From assembly GCF_001428665.1 (NCBI RefSeq), contig NZ_LMIJ01000005.1:16994-80993 (forward strand): 64,000 nt of DNA, given 5' to 3'. Under the pieces are notes generated by a model. It had not been told where the DNA came from. It made no database searches and worked only from the letters and a program-made list of their open reading frames with translations. Below, piece by piece: positions 32,319 to 40,453 of this stretch (position 1 is its first letter; every line of letters starts with the position of its first letter). The translations under genes were made by a program, and so were the position numbers. The stretch comes from Acidovorax sp. Root219 (GTDB lineage: Bacteria > Pseudomonadota > Gammaproteobacteria > Burkholderiales > Burkholderiaceae_C).

Positions 32319-33224
32319 CTACCCGCCCCGCGGTGCATGCACCGCCATCAGCTCCACAACCCAGTCGATGAACACCCGCAGCTGCTTGCTCACATAGCGG
32401 TTGGGCGGGTAGGCCACATACAGGGGCATGGCATCGATGCGCCAGTCCGTGAACAGCGGCACCAGCGCACCGCTGGCCACGTGTTGCCTGGCCATGTAGT
32501 GGGGCAGCCACAGCGCGCCCAGGCCGGACAACCCTGCGGTGAGGTAGGTGTTGCCATCGTCGATGGCCAGCACGTAGCGCCCGCCGACCTTGGCCGTTTC
32601 GCGGCCCTTGCGCATGGCATAGGGCAGGTCCCCGTCCCACCGGTAGCGCACGATGCGGTGGCGCGGGTCGCGCAGTTCATCGGGGTGCACGGGCGTGCCC
32701 GCCTGCGCCAGGTAGGCCGGCGCGGCATACACACCCAGCTGCAGGTCGCCCACGTGGCGCGCGACCAGCCCTTGGTCCTTGATCTCGCCGCCGCGCACGA
32801 CGCAATCGACGTTGTCGCCGATCAGGTCGACCTTGCGGTCGCTGGCGCCCATGTCGAGCTGGATGTCGGGGAACCGGGCATGGAAGGCGGGCAGCGCCGG
32901 CACCAGAAGGATGTTGGCCAGGGGGCTGGGTACGTCCACGCGCAGCAGGCCGCGCGGAGCGGTGGGGGCGCCGGGGAGATTGCCTTCGATGTCATCGAGC
33001 TCCGCCAGCAGGCGCACCACCCGCTCGTAGTAGACGGCGCCATCGGTGGTGACGTTGACCCGGCGGGTCGTGCGGTGCAGCAGCTTGAGCTGCAAGCGCG
33101 CCTCCAGCTGTTGCACCAGCTGGGTCACCGTGGTGCGGCTCCAGCCCAGGTTGTCGGCGGCCTTGGTGAAGCTGCCCGACTCGACCACCCGCACAAAAGC
33201 CCGCATGCCGTCAAACCTGTCCAC
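32319..33224 (-). CDS. LysR-family transcriptional regulator
   Basis: A 301-residue regulator with a winged helix-turn-helix (MRAFVRVVESGSFTKAADNLG, then WSRTTVTQLVQQLEARL) and a C-terminal effector domain of the PBP2 CrgA-like type (RGLLRVDVPSPLANILLVPAL). The start is a GTG at 33224 (the usual M-D-R-F-D-G start of the group); an ATG at 33206 is possible. It is divergent from a RidA-family gene (33340-33732) across 115 bp and probably controls it. Confidence 0.93.
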   Translation of the reverse strand: MDRFDGMRAFVRVVESGSFTKAADNLGWSRTTVTQLVQQLEARLQLKLLHRTTRRVNVTTDGAVYYERVVRLLAELDDIEGNLPGAPTAPRGLLRVDVPSPLANILLVPALPAFHARFPDIQLDMGASDRKVDLIGDNVDCVVRGGEIKDQGLVARHVGDLQLGVYAAPAYLAQAGTPVHPDELRDPRHRIVRYRWDGDLPYAMRKGRETAKVGGRYVLAIDDGNTYLTAGLSGLGALWLPHYMARQHVASGALVPLFTDWRIDAMPLYVAYPPNRYVSKQLRVFIDWVVELMAVHAPRGG

Positions 33225-33339
33225 AGGATTCTCCCAAAGATTATCCTTATTTTACAAACAGTGATGCAGGAGATAGTGGCTTTATCCAAACAATCGCCAG
33301 GGCTACAGTGACTGCACCCACCCACCCATGGAGCCCCCA

Positions 33340-33732
33340 ATGAGCCAAAGCAAAGCCATTTTCCCCGCCGGTCGCCAGGATCTGTATGCCAACCACCGGT
33401 ATTCGGCAGCCATCCAGTCCGGCGATCTGCTGTTCGTCTCTGGCCAGGTCGGCAGCCGCAGCGACGGCTCGCCCGAGCCCGACTTCGAAGCCCAGGTGCG
33501 CCTGGCCTTCGCCAACCTGCAGGCGACGCTGAAGGCAGGCGGCTGCAGCCTCGGCGACATCGTGGATGTGACCACCTTCCATACCGATCCGCAGAACCAG
33601 TTCGAGACGGTGCTGGCCGTGAAGAACGATGTCTTCCCCAGCGCGCCCTACCCCAACTGGACGGCGCTCGGGGTCACCTGGCTGGCAGGGTTCGACTTTG
33701 AGATCAAGGTCATCGCCCGGATCCCCGGCTGA
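33340..33732 (+). CDS. RidA-family protein
   Basis: A 130-residue protein with YSAAIQSGDLLFVSGQVGSR, then FEAQVRLAFANLQATLKAGG, VDVTTFHTD and PNWTALGVTWLAGFDFEIKV. The overall form is that of the Rid group with a long central helix; the enamine-binding Arg of RidA is not in its usual place, so the activity is uncertain. The start at 33340 is preferred because GGAG at 33330-33333 gives proper spacing; an ATG at 33328 is also in frame. It is divergent from the LysR gene at 32319-33224. Confidence 0.9.
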   Translation: MSQSKAIFPAGRQDLYANHRYSAAIQSGDLLFVSGQVGSRSDGSPEPDFEAQVRLAFANLQATLKAGGCSLGDIVDVTTFHTDPQNQFETVLAVKNDVFPSAPYPNWTALGVTWLAGFDFEIKVIARIPG

Positions 33733-33825
33733 CGGGGCTGTGCGGGCTGCGGCTGGCAGAAATCGCCATGCCAAAGCTGCACAGGGCCTTGAGCAAAACC
33801 GCAGCCCGGCGTGCGCCGTGACAGC

Positions 33826-34470
33826 CTAGATCCTCACGAGGTTGTGCATCGACAGTGCGCCAAAAGGCAGCGAGGCGAGCGGCCCACCGACGTCGAGCGC
33901 GCCCAGGTCGATCGGGAAGAAGCCGGTGGCTTCGATGATGCCGCGCACCTCGGCCTTTGCTGCGGCATCGTCGCCCGAGTAGAACAACACACGCTTGCCC
34001 CCTGCCACCGCAGGCTGCTGCAGCACGTTGACGTCCAGGTGGTTGAACGCCTTGACGACCCGGGCCCCTGCTGCAAACTGCTGGATGATCTGGCTGGAGT
34101 GCTTTCCTCCCAGGTCCACGGCCTTGATGCCATAGGCGGCAAGGGGATTGCTTGGGTCTTTGGCGTCCGGCGATGCCGGGTCGATGAATTCCACCGGGTT
34201 GGTGCCATCGATCACGATACGGCCGTTCCAGGCCGGCAAGCCGCCCAGCACTTTCTGCGCGTCGGTCCAGCGCACTGCAACCATCACGATGTCTGCGCTT
34301 GCAGCCTCTTGCACGGTGCCTGCCTTGATGGAGGGCCCGATCTCTGCGACCAGCGCTGCCAGCGATTCAGGCCCGCGGCTGTTGGCGATGGTGGCCGAGA
34401 TGCCGTTTTTGGCGAGAGCGCGGGCGAAGTTGGAGCCCAGGGCGCCGGAGCCGATGATGCCGATAGTCAT
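33826..34470 (-). CDS. NADPH-dependent F420-reductase-like oxidoreductase
   Basis: A 214-residue Rossmann protein with an N-terminal MTIGIIGSGALGSNFARAL dinucleotide-binding motif and NSRGPESLAAL for NADP specificity. It also has VVKAFNHLDVNVL and GKRVLFYSGDDAAAK, the family pattern of the NADP oxidoreductase/F420-dependent group. This organism is unlikely to use F420, so it probably acts on another cofactor or substrate. A 20 bp palindrome (34551-34570) lies about 80 bp upstream. The next gene upstream is an Rrf2 regulator on the same strand. Confidence 0.88.
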   Translation of the reverse strand: MTIGIIGSGALGSNFARALAKNGISATIANSRGPESLAALVAEIGPSIKAGTVQEAASADIVMVAVRWTDAQKVLGGLPAWNGRIVIDGTNPVEFIDPASPDAKDPSNPLAAYGIKAVDLGGKHSSQIIQQFAAGARVVKAFNHLDVNVLQQPAVAGGKRVLFYSGDDAAAKAEVRGIIEATGFFPIDLGALDVGGPLASLPFGALSMHNLVRI

Positions 34471-34550
34471 TTGATTTCCTTTGAAGGTATGCAGGGGGAT
34501 GAAAAACCGGAGCTGCCCGCCCCTCGCAATCTGGGCAACTCCCTTCGTGG

Positions 34551-34570
34551 AAACCAGGAAATCCTGGTTT
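34551..34570. promoter_or_regulatory. 20 bp palindrome upstream of the F420-reductase-like gene
   Basis: Perfect 9 bp arms AAACCAGGA and TCCTGGTTT separated by 2 bases. The loop is too short for a typical terminator hairpin, so it is more likely a protein-binding site. It sits between the Rrf2 gene and the oxidoreductase gene. Confidence 0.55.
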
Positions 34571-34630
34571 TTAATGAATGTGTGTCACCGTCACTATGAC
34601 ATTTTTGAACAAAAAATAGGCCGTCCGAAG

Positions 34631-35077
34631 TCACCAGACGAGAGGGATGGAGAACTTGCCGAGCCGGGCCACTTCGCCAGCGACATCTGCAACGGTGGTC
34701 TTGGCGAGCTCTTGCTCCAGGGCGCCGCGCGCCCGGGCCAGGGTGGGTTGCAGCGCCTGCAGAATATTGCCGCCCACCGCGCAGTTCTCGCACGGCGGCG
34801 TGCGATGGAGCGAAAAAAGCTCGGGGTCTTCGACGGCCTCGTACACATCCAGCAGCCGGATGTCTGCAGCAGCCTTGGCCAACATCGCCCCGCCGCCAGC
34901 GCCCAGTTGCGAACGGGTGAATCCGGCTTCGCCCAGCCGCGACAGCAGGCCCCGTATCACCACCGCGCTGGTGTTCACCGAGTACGCGAGATCTTCGGAT
35001 CGCATGGGCGTGCCATCGCTGACGGCCAAGGCGGTCAGGACGTGCACTGCTACGGCGAAGCGGGTACTGGTGGGCAT
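34631..35077 (-). CDS. Rrf2-family transcriptional regulator with two Cys
   Basis: A 148-residue Rrf2 protein. It has the winged helix (STRFAVAVHVLTALAVSDGTP, then VNTSAVVIRGLLSRLGEAG), the LGAGGGAMLAKAAADIRLLDV wing, and a CENCAVG motif with two Cys near residue 103. IscR-type proteins carry three Cys here, so this could be a thiol switch rather than an FeS regulator. A palindrome TGTGTAA-N9-TTACACA lies 28-50 bp upstream of the start and suggests autoregulation. The downstream oxidoreductase gene is a likely target. Confidence 0.9.
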   Translation of the reverse strand: MPTSTRFAVAVHVLTALAVSDGTPMRSEDLAYSVNTSAVVIRGLLSRLGEAGFTRSQLGAGGGAMLAKAAADIRLLDVYEAVEDPELFSLHRTPPCENCAVGGNILQALQPTLARARGALEQELAKTTVADVAGEVARLGKFSIPLVW

Positions 35078-35104
35078 GGAGAAAATTGGATTCGTTTGTG
35101 CTTG

Positions 35105-35127
35105 TGTGTAAATGACTTTATTACACA
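35105..35127. promoter_or_regulatory. Operator-like palindrome upstream of the Rrf2 gene
   Basis: Perfect 7 bp arms TGTGTAA and TTACACA around nine bases, 28-50 bp upstream of the Rrf2 start at 35077. Its place at the promoter fits autoregulation by the Rrf2 protein. Confidence 0.55.
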
Positions 35128-35522
35128 TATTCCTGATTGTCAATGGGCGAAAGGAAACAGCGGCACCGGGTGCGATGGCATTTCGGCAACCGCTGCGCCT
35201 GCGGCAGCCGCTTCGTGCGCTGCCGACGTGCAAAGCAGTGCCCGGGTTGGCGTCATTGCGGTGCAGGCCCGCACTCCCGCCCGCGGCCTGGTGCCATGTG
35301 CCACATTGCCTGTCACATGACAGTCACTGTGGGCCAGCGGTACTTACCCCTGTGGCGCCCCGTGGCGCAGGCCAATAGCATCCCTCTTCGTTGCAACCTG
35401 CAACGATCACAGCGTCCTCGGCATCAAACTTGCTGGTAGCGACGACCAGGAAATGCATACCCGCATTTTCTGGTTTGTGATTATTTGTCATCAAACACAA
35501 TTTGATTGAGGGAACCTTGCCA
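35128..35522. other. Intergenic stretch upstream of the porin gene
   Basis: This 395 bp stretch lies between the divergent Rrf2 and porin genes. I see no supported gene. The last 60 bp are AT-rich and presumably hold the porin promoter; no clear -35/-10 pair can be assigned with confidence. Confidence 0.4.
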
Positions 35523-36491
35523 ATGAAAACGATGAATCGCTGCGCCATTGCAGCGCTGGCCCTGGTGGGCACGTCTGCTGCGTTTGCCCAGAGCAGCGTG
35601 ACCCTGTACGGCCGGATCAACACCACGTTCGAGCGCCAGAAGGATGGCGACGTGTCCAAGACCGGTCTGTTCAACAACTCCTCCCGCTTCGGCTTCAAGG
35701 GGCAGGAAGACCTGGGCGGCGGCTTGAAGGCGGGCTTCCAGCTGGAAAGCGGCTTTGACTCCAGCACCGGTGTCATCGACTCCCGCGGTGTCTTCGCCCG
35801 CCAGAGCGAGGTGAACCTCTCCGGCGGCTTCGGCATGCTGCGCATGGGCAACTTCACCTCGGAGTCGTACTACGCCACCGCCGACTACATCAGCAACCAC
35901 AACCACGACACCGGTTCGTCGGCAGATGCGCTGTATGCCTACCCGGCCCGCGACGTGAACAAGATCGCCTACCGCACCCCGAGCTTTGGTGGCGCCACGT
36001 TCGAGGCCGGCTGGGCCATGCACGAGAAGGTGAGCGGCACCGGCGGCAAGAACAGCGTCGACCTGGCCGCCAACTACGCCATCGGCGCACTGGGCCTGGG
36101 TGCCGGCTACTCCAAGCTCGATGACCAGAGCCAGTTTGCCGTGCGCGCTTCGTACTCGACCGGCCCGTTCGTGCTGGGCGCCTATGTGCAACGCGACAAG
36201 AACGCCTTTATCGCCAACGGCGGCAACCGCACCAACGTGCGCCTGTCGGCCGCCTACATCGTGGACGTGTCCGAGTTCCACCTGAACGTGGGCCGCGCAG
36301 GCGACTACTCCCGCGTGGACAACACGGCCGCCACCCAGTACACGCTGGGCTACAACTACCACCTGAGCAAGCGCACCAAGATCTACACCTACTACACCCG
36401 CATCAACAACAACCAGGCCGCCAACTACGGCGTGTCGGCCGCCGGCAACGATTTCAGCTCGTTTGCCATGGGGGTGCGCCACAACTTCTGA
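35523..36491 (+). CDS. Gram-negative outer membrane porin
   Basis: A 322-residue protein with a signal peptide (CAIAALALVGTSAAFAQ) and mature start SSVTLYGRINTTFERQKDG. The porin pattern continues with SSRFGFKGQEDLGGGLKAGFQLE, NLSGGFGMLRMGNF and the terminal FAMGVRHNF, ending in Phe as required for outer membrane assembly. It forms a 16-strand trimeric general porin typical of Burkholderiales. A strong terminator follows at 36548-36580. An ATG at 35532 is an alternative start. Confidence 0.95.
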   Translation: MKTMNRCAIAALALVGTSAAFAQSSVTLYGRINTTFERQKDGDVSKTGLFNNSSRFGFKGQEDLGGGLKAGFQLESGFDSSTGVIDSRGVFARQSEVNLSGGFGMLRMGNFTSESYYATADYISNHNHDTGSSADALYAYPARDVNKIAYRTPSFGGATFEAGWAMHEKVSGTGGKNSVDLAANYAIGALGLGAGYSKLDDQSQFAVRASYSTGPFVLGAYVQRDKNAFIANGGNRTNVRLSAAYIVDVSEFHLNVGRAGDYSRVDNTAATQYTLGYNYHLSKRTKIYTYYTRINNNQAANYGVSAAGNDFSSFAMGVRHNF

Positions 36492-36547
36492 TGGCGTCAT
36501 GCCCGCTGCTGCCCTGACTGGTGGGAGGGCAGAGACACAGCAACTTG

Positions 36548-36580
36548 GCCCGCACTTCTTTGGGGAGTGCGGGCTTTTTT
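36548..36580 (+). terminator. Rho-independent terminator of the porin gene
   Basis: Stem GCCCGCACT (36548-36556) and AGTGCGGGC (36566-36574) with a 9-base loop, followed by six T. It lies 57 bp after the porin stop codon. Confidence 0.92.
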
Positions 36581-36671
36581 ACGCCAGGGCGATGGCGATT
36601 AGCCTTGCGCTCAGCGGCAGGCAGGGGCATGCTGTGGTGCTACGGCACAACGTCACCCCGAGGAACACGCC

Positions 36672-37214
36672 ATGACCACCCAGACCACACGCACGCTGCT
36701 GGCCCTGTCTGCCCTGCTGATCCAGGCGGGCGCCACTGCCTATGCGGCAGACATGCCGCCGACACCGCCGCCGCCGGCACCCACCCGCCCCGCCAGCCAG
36801 CCGCCTGCGCATACGCAAGCCCCGGCAGCAGACAAGCTGGCCCAGGCGCGCTACTTCACCCGCTCGCTGCAGTGGTCTGCGGCGTTCGAGGAGCTCAAGC
36901 GCATCAACGACACGGGCAGCGCCGACTGGCACAACCTGATGGGCTACACGCTGCGCCACAGCAAGAAGCCCGACCTGGTTGCAGCCGGCAAGCACTACGA
37001 TGAAGCGCTGCGCATCGACCCGCGCCATCGCAACACGCTCGAATACTCCGGTGAGCTGTACCTGATGAAGGGCCAGCTCGGCAAGGCGCAGGCGCGCCTG
37101 GCCACCCTCGGGAGCGAGTGCGGCGCCAGTGGCTGCCAGCAATACGCACTGCTGCAGTCCGCGATCGAGAGCTATAAGGCGGCGGGCAACAAGTACGTGC
37201 CGTCGACCTGGTAA
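36672..37214 (+). CDS. Secreted TPR-type protein
   Basis: A 180-residue protein with a signal peptide (TLLALSALLIQAGATAYAA), then a Pro-rich linker and tetratricopeptide-like repeats: FTRSLQWSAAFEELKRIND, then LMGYTLRHSKKPDLVAAGKH and ALRIDPRHRNTLEYSGELYL. It should be periplasmic and mediate protein contact. It follows the porin terminator, so it has its own promoter. The pair is ended by a copy of the intergenic repeat family at 37216-37336. Confidence 0.85.
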   Translation: MTTQTTRTLLALSALLIQAGATAYAADMPPTPPPPAPTRPASQPPAHTQAPAADKLAQARYFTRSLQWSAAFEELKRINDTGSADWHNLMGYTLRHSKKPDLVAAGKHYDEALRIDPRHRNTLEYSGELYLMKGQLGKAQARLATLGSECGASGCQQYALLQSAIESYKAAGNKYVPSTW

Positions 37215-37215
37215 G

Positions 37216-37336
37216 AGCGGCTAACAAAACTCTTCTGGCGTCGTTGCCGCGTCTTGTCGTACTACGCGTACTGCCTGCAAGACATCTGATGTGTAGCGCC
37301 TAGCCAGAACCGCTTCGCTGAGTTTTGTTATCCGCT
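37216..37336. repeat. Intergenic repeat family, 121 bp copy
   Basis: It is bounded by AGCGGCTAACAAAACTC and GAGTTTTGTTATCCGCT, nearly perfect 17 bp inverted ends (16 of 17). The interior (TTCTGGCGTCGTTGCCGCGTC and CTTGTCGTACTACGCGTACTG) matches the reverse strand of 22141-22250. It lies between the convergent TPR and LysR genes and may also act as a bidirectional terminator. Confidence 0.78.
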
Positions 37337-37353
37337 CCAAGTAGCCTGCATCG

Positions 37354-38286
37354 TCAGCACCGCCCCTCGGGCGTCTTCTCCAGCTCACCGAGCTTGTCCA
37401 CCACCAGCGCGATGAAGGCCGACACGGCCAGTGGCAGGTGCCTGCGGCTGGGGTACAGCACGGTAAGGCCCTGGCCCTTGCGCTGGTACTGGGGCAGCAC
37501 GGGCACCAGCAGGCCGGCCTGCAGGTCGAGCCGGGACATGCCGGTGGGCAGCAGCGCAATGCCCAGGCCGGCCACGGCGGCGCGGCGCAGGGCCTGGGCG
37601 GTGTTGGCACCAAAGCGGCCGCTGGCCTGTTGCACCTCGTGCACGGCGCCATCGGGCCCCACCAGGCGCCAGGAGCCGCTGCTGCCTGCGTGGCTGGCCA
37701 TGATGGCGTCGTGCGCGGCCAGGTCGGCCAGCGTGGCGGGCATGCCGCGCGCGGCCAGGTAGACGGGGCTGGCCACCAGGCAGTCGCCCCGGGCCGCAAA
37801 GAGCTGGCGGCCCACGTAACCCGAGTCGCCCACCTCGCCCCCGCGAAAGGCCACGTCGATGCGCTCGGCAATCAGGTCCGAGCGCCCATCGCTGAGCACG
37901 AAGTCGAGCCGCACGCGCGGGTGCGCGGCCAGGAAGGCGGCGATCCACTCCATGGGAAAGAAGTCGAAGAAATCCGCCGGCACCGCCACGCGCACCGAGC
38001 CGGTGGGCTCGTCGCTGCCCAGGCGCAGCTCCTGCCCGGCCTCTTGCAGGCCATCGACGGCTCCCGCGCAGCGCTCATGGAAGGCCTCGCCCGCGCTGGT
38101 GAGCGTGAGCTTGCGGGTAGAGCGCTGCAGCAGGCGCGTGCCCAGCTGCGCCTCAAGCTGCTGCACGCGCCGGCTCACGGTGTTGGGCGGCACGCCAAGG
38201 CGGCGTGCGGCCTCGGCAAAGCTGCCGCTGCGCACCACCTGCACGAACAGGGCGACGTCATTGAGGTCGAGCGCAGGTGTGGTCAC
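37354..38286 (-). CDS. LysR-family transcriptional regulator
   Basis: A 310-residue regulator. DLNDVALFVQVVRSGSFAEAA, then GVPPNTVSRRVQQLEAQLG form the helix-turn-helix; the effector domain follows (SVRVAVPADFFDFFPMEWIA, with LSDGRSDLIAERIDVAFRGG). The start is a GTG at 38286 with AAAGG upstream. It is divergent from the FMN reductase gene at 38414-39001, and a CCCATTG-N15-CAATGGG dyad lies between them, so it likely controls the reductase-pirin pair. Confidence 0.93.
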   Translation of the reverse strand: MTTPALDLNDVALFVQVVRSGSFAEAARRLGVPPNTVSRRVQQLEAQLGTRLLQRSTRKLTLTSAGEAFHERCAGAVDGLQEAGQELRLGSDEPTGSVRVAVPADFFDFFPMEWIAAFLAAHPRVRLDFVLSDGRSDLIAERIDVAFRGGEVGDSGYVGRQLFAARGDCLVASPVYLAARGMPATLADLAAHDAIMASHAGSSGSWRLVGPDGAVHEVQQASGRFGANTAQALRRAAVAGLGIALLPTGMSRLDLQAGLLVPVLPQYQRKGQGLTVLYPSRRHLPLAVSAFIALVVDKLGELEKTPEGRC

Positions 38287-38316
38287 GGATACCTTTCATG
38301 GATGGATGAGTGCAAT

Positions 38317-38345
38317 CCCATTGTGCCATCTAGTCAACCAATGGG
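38317..38345. promoter_or_regulatory. LysR-type dyad between regulator and FMN reductase
   Basis: Perfect 7 bp arms CCCATTG (38317-38323) and CAATGGG (38339-38345) with 15 bases between. It sits 30 bp upstream of the regulator start and about 70 bp upstream of the reductase start, as expected for a LysR control site. Confidence 0.6.
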
Positions 38346-38413
38346 GTACGCCCTAATCTTCAAGGCATCGGGGTGCACGGCCCCTCCACCACTCCCAGGA
38401 AGGACTCCCACCT

Positions 38414-39001
38414 ATGACAATTTCGCAATTGCCCCATATCGGCATCGTGATCGGCTCCACCCGCGAGGGCCGCTTTGCCGACAAGCCGGCGCAGTGGTTC
38501 CACGGCATCGCCAGCCAGCGCACCGATGTCTCGGCCGAACTCATCGACCTGCGCGACTACCCCATGCCGTTCTTCGACGAAGCACTGTCGCCTGCCTGGG
38601 CGCCGGTGAAGAACGAGGCCGCGCAGCGCTGGGCGCAGAAGCTGGCCACGCTGGACGGGCTGGTGGTGATCACCGCCGAGTACAACCACGGCCCCACGGC
38701 CGTGCTCAAGAACGCGTTTGACTACGCGTACAAGGAGTTCGCGCGCAAGCCCATCGGCTTTGTGGGCTATGGCGGCGTGGGTGCGGCGCGTGCCGTGGAG
38801 CAGTTGCGCCTGGTGGCTACCGAGCTGCAGATGGCACCCGTGCGCAATGCTGTACACATGGGCATGGTCGAATTCCTCGGGGTCTGGCAGCAGGGCAAAC
38901 GCTTCGAGGATTACCCGCACCTGGCGCAGTCGGCCAAGGGCCTGCTGGACGACATGGCCTGGTGGGCCAAGGCGCTCAAGACCGCAAGGGAGGCTGTATG
39001 A
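38414..39001 (+). CDS. NADPH-dependent FMN reductase
   Basis: A 195-residue flavodoxin-like protein. HIGIVIGSTREGRFADKP binds the FMN phosphate, VVITAEYNHGPTAVLKNAFD is the conserved second block, and GFVGYGGVGAARAVEQLR the third. Relatives reduce FMN, quinones, chromate or azo dyes with NAD(P)H. It overlaps the pirin gene by 4 bp (ATGA). The divergent LysR gene at 37354-38286 is the likely regulator. Confidence 0.93.
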   Translation: MTISQLPHIGIVIGSTREGRFADKPAQWFHGIASQRTDVSAELIDLRDYPMPFFDEALSPAWAPVKNEAAQRWAQKLATLDGLVVITAEYNHGPTAVLKNAFDYAYKEFARKPIGFVGYGGVGAARAVEQLRLVATELQMAPVRNAVHMGMVEFLGVWQQGKRFEDYPHLAQSAKGLLDDMAWWAKALKTAREAV

Positions 39002-39864
39002 ACACCGCATTGGCCGAAGCACCGGTTGCCTCTGTGGCAAGCCGTGCCATCGCCTACCGCACGCGAGGCAGCTCGCACGGGCCCATCACGCGGCTGGTGA
39101 GCCCTGGCGACGTGGGGGAGTGGATCAAACCCTTCGTCTTTCTGGACCTGTTCGCATCGGACTCGCCTGCGGCCTTTCGCGGCTTTGGCATGCACCCGCA
39201 TTCAGGCATTGCCACGCTGACCTATCTGATGGCGGGCGATATGTCCTATGAGGACACTGCCGGCAAGAACGGCACATTGCACGCAGGCAGCGTGGAGTGG
39301 ATGCGCGCGGGCAACGGCGTGTGGCATACCGGTGCGCCGATAGGCGATGCCCCATCGCTGGGTTTTCAGCTCTGGGTGGCCTTGCCCGCTGCGCTGGAGA
39401 ACGCGCCCGCGCTGAGCCAGTACCTGGCGGCGAACGAGGTTCCCCAGGCAGGCCCGGCCCGCGTGCTGCTGGGCAGCTACGGTGCGGTACACAGCCCCAT
39501 CGACGCCCCCTCACCCATGACCTACCTGGCCGTGCAGCTGCGCGACGGCGAGCACTGGCGCTATGTGCCGCCCGCAGGCCACACGGTGGCATGGGTGGCG
39601 GTGGCAGCGGGCGCGCTGGATGCGGGCGGCGCCGTAGATAGCGTGGGCGCAGGCGAGCTTGCGGTGTTCGAGGAATCGAACGGCGCCATCGACTTCGTGG
39701 CCCGGGGCGACACGCACTTCGTGCTGGGCTCGGCCGCCAAGCACCCGTACGAACTGGTGATGGGCCGCTACTCGGTGCATACCAGCCGCGAGGCGTTGGC
39801 GCAGGGCGAGGCGGAGATCCGGCGCATTGGCGCGCAGCTGCGGCAGGAAAAGCGCTTGGGCTAG
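38998..39864 (+). CDS. Pirin-family protein
   Basis: A 288-residue bicupin. The N-terminal cupin has the metal-binding residues in GMHPHSGIATLTYL and then HAGSVEWMRAGNGVWHTG (two His, a later His and a Glu). Pirins act as quercetin-type dioxygenases or as redox-sensing cofactors of unknown type. It is coupled to the FMN reductase gene, so a redox or electrophile-related role is likely. Its stop overlaps by 4 bp with the stop of the convergent membrane protein gene at 39861. Confidence 0.93.
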   Translation: MNTALAEAPVASVASRAIAYRTRGSSHGPITRLVSPGDVGEWIKPFVFLDLFASDSPAAFRGFGMHPHSGIATLTYLMAGDMSYEDTAGKNGTLHAGSVEWMRAGNGVWHTGAPIGDAPSLGFQLWVALPAALENAPALSQYLAANEVPQAGPARVLLGSYGAVHSPIDAPSPMTYLAVQLRDGEHWRYVPPAGHTVAWVAVAAGALDAGGAVDSVGAGELAVFEESNGAIDFVARGDTHFVLGSAAKHPYELVMGRYSVHTSREALAQGEAEIRRIGAQLRQEKRLG

Positions 39865-40433
39865 GCTTGGGCAGGTGTGCGCCGGCGCAGCGCCACCCAG
39901 CGGCACACACCCGTGGCCACCAGGCCGGTGACCGCGAGCATGGCCGCCATGTGCACCGCAACCGCCGCCAACGCCCACCACAGTGGACCCGCTGCACCGG
40001 CGCCCTGCCCCACCGCACCGCTGCCCAGGCACAGCGGTGCCAGCGCCGGCACCAACATGAGCCCCGCGCCGTGCAGCGTGGATGCCAGAAACGCACCCAG
40101 CACCAGCCCCACATGCCCGGCCGATGTGCGGGCTTTGCGCGGTGCACGGCGCCACAGGTACACCGCCACAGCTGCGGCCAGCAGGCAGCCTGCTGCGGCC
40201 TGCAGCACGCTGCGCGGCAGCGCCCAGCCCCACACCACCGCAGCCACCACCAGTGCCACCGACGCGGCATGGCCGATGGCAATGGGCAGCAGGGCGCGCA
40301 GCGGCTGCGCCTTTACCCGATTGCCGCCAGAGCGCAGGCCCCAGGCGGTTGCGCAGGCCCAGCCGGTGGCGGGGTTGAGCCCGTGCAGGGCGCCCGTGCC
40401 GGCCATGGCAAGCCAGGGCCACAGCGTGTCCAT
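39861..40433 (-). CDS. Six-helix membrane protein, NiCoT/UreH-like (tentative)
   Basis: A 190-residue integral membrane protein with about six helices. GTGALHGLNPATGWACATAW, IAIGHAASVALVV and FLASTLHGAGLML give conserved His in membrane segments, a pattern recalling small nickel/cobalt transporters and the UreH/TauE-like group. It is the last gene of the operon led by the regulator at 42162-43457, 20 bp after the DUF899 gene. Transport of a metal is a guess from the His pattern alone. Confidence 0.7.
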   Translation of the reverse strand: MDTLWPWLAMAGTGALHGLNPATGWACATAWGLRSGGNRVKAQPLRALLPIAIGHAASVALVVAAVVWGWALPRSVLQAAAGCLLAAAVAVYLWRRAPRKARTSAGHVGLVLGAFLASTLHGAGLMLVPALAPLCLGSGAVGQGAGAAGPLWWALAAVAVHMAAMLAVTGLVATGVCRWVALRRRTPAQA

Positions 40434-40453
40434 CCGTGGGCTCCCGGCCTGCC

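Noticed and set aside
34551..34570. Palindrome considered as a rho-independent terminator for the Rrf2 gene
   Set aside because: The 2-base centre is too short for a stable hairpin loop, and in the Rrf2 direction no T-run follows.
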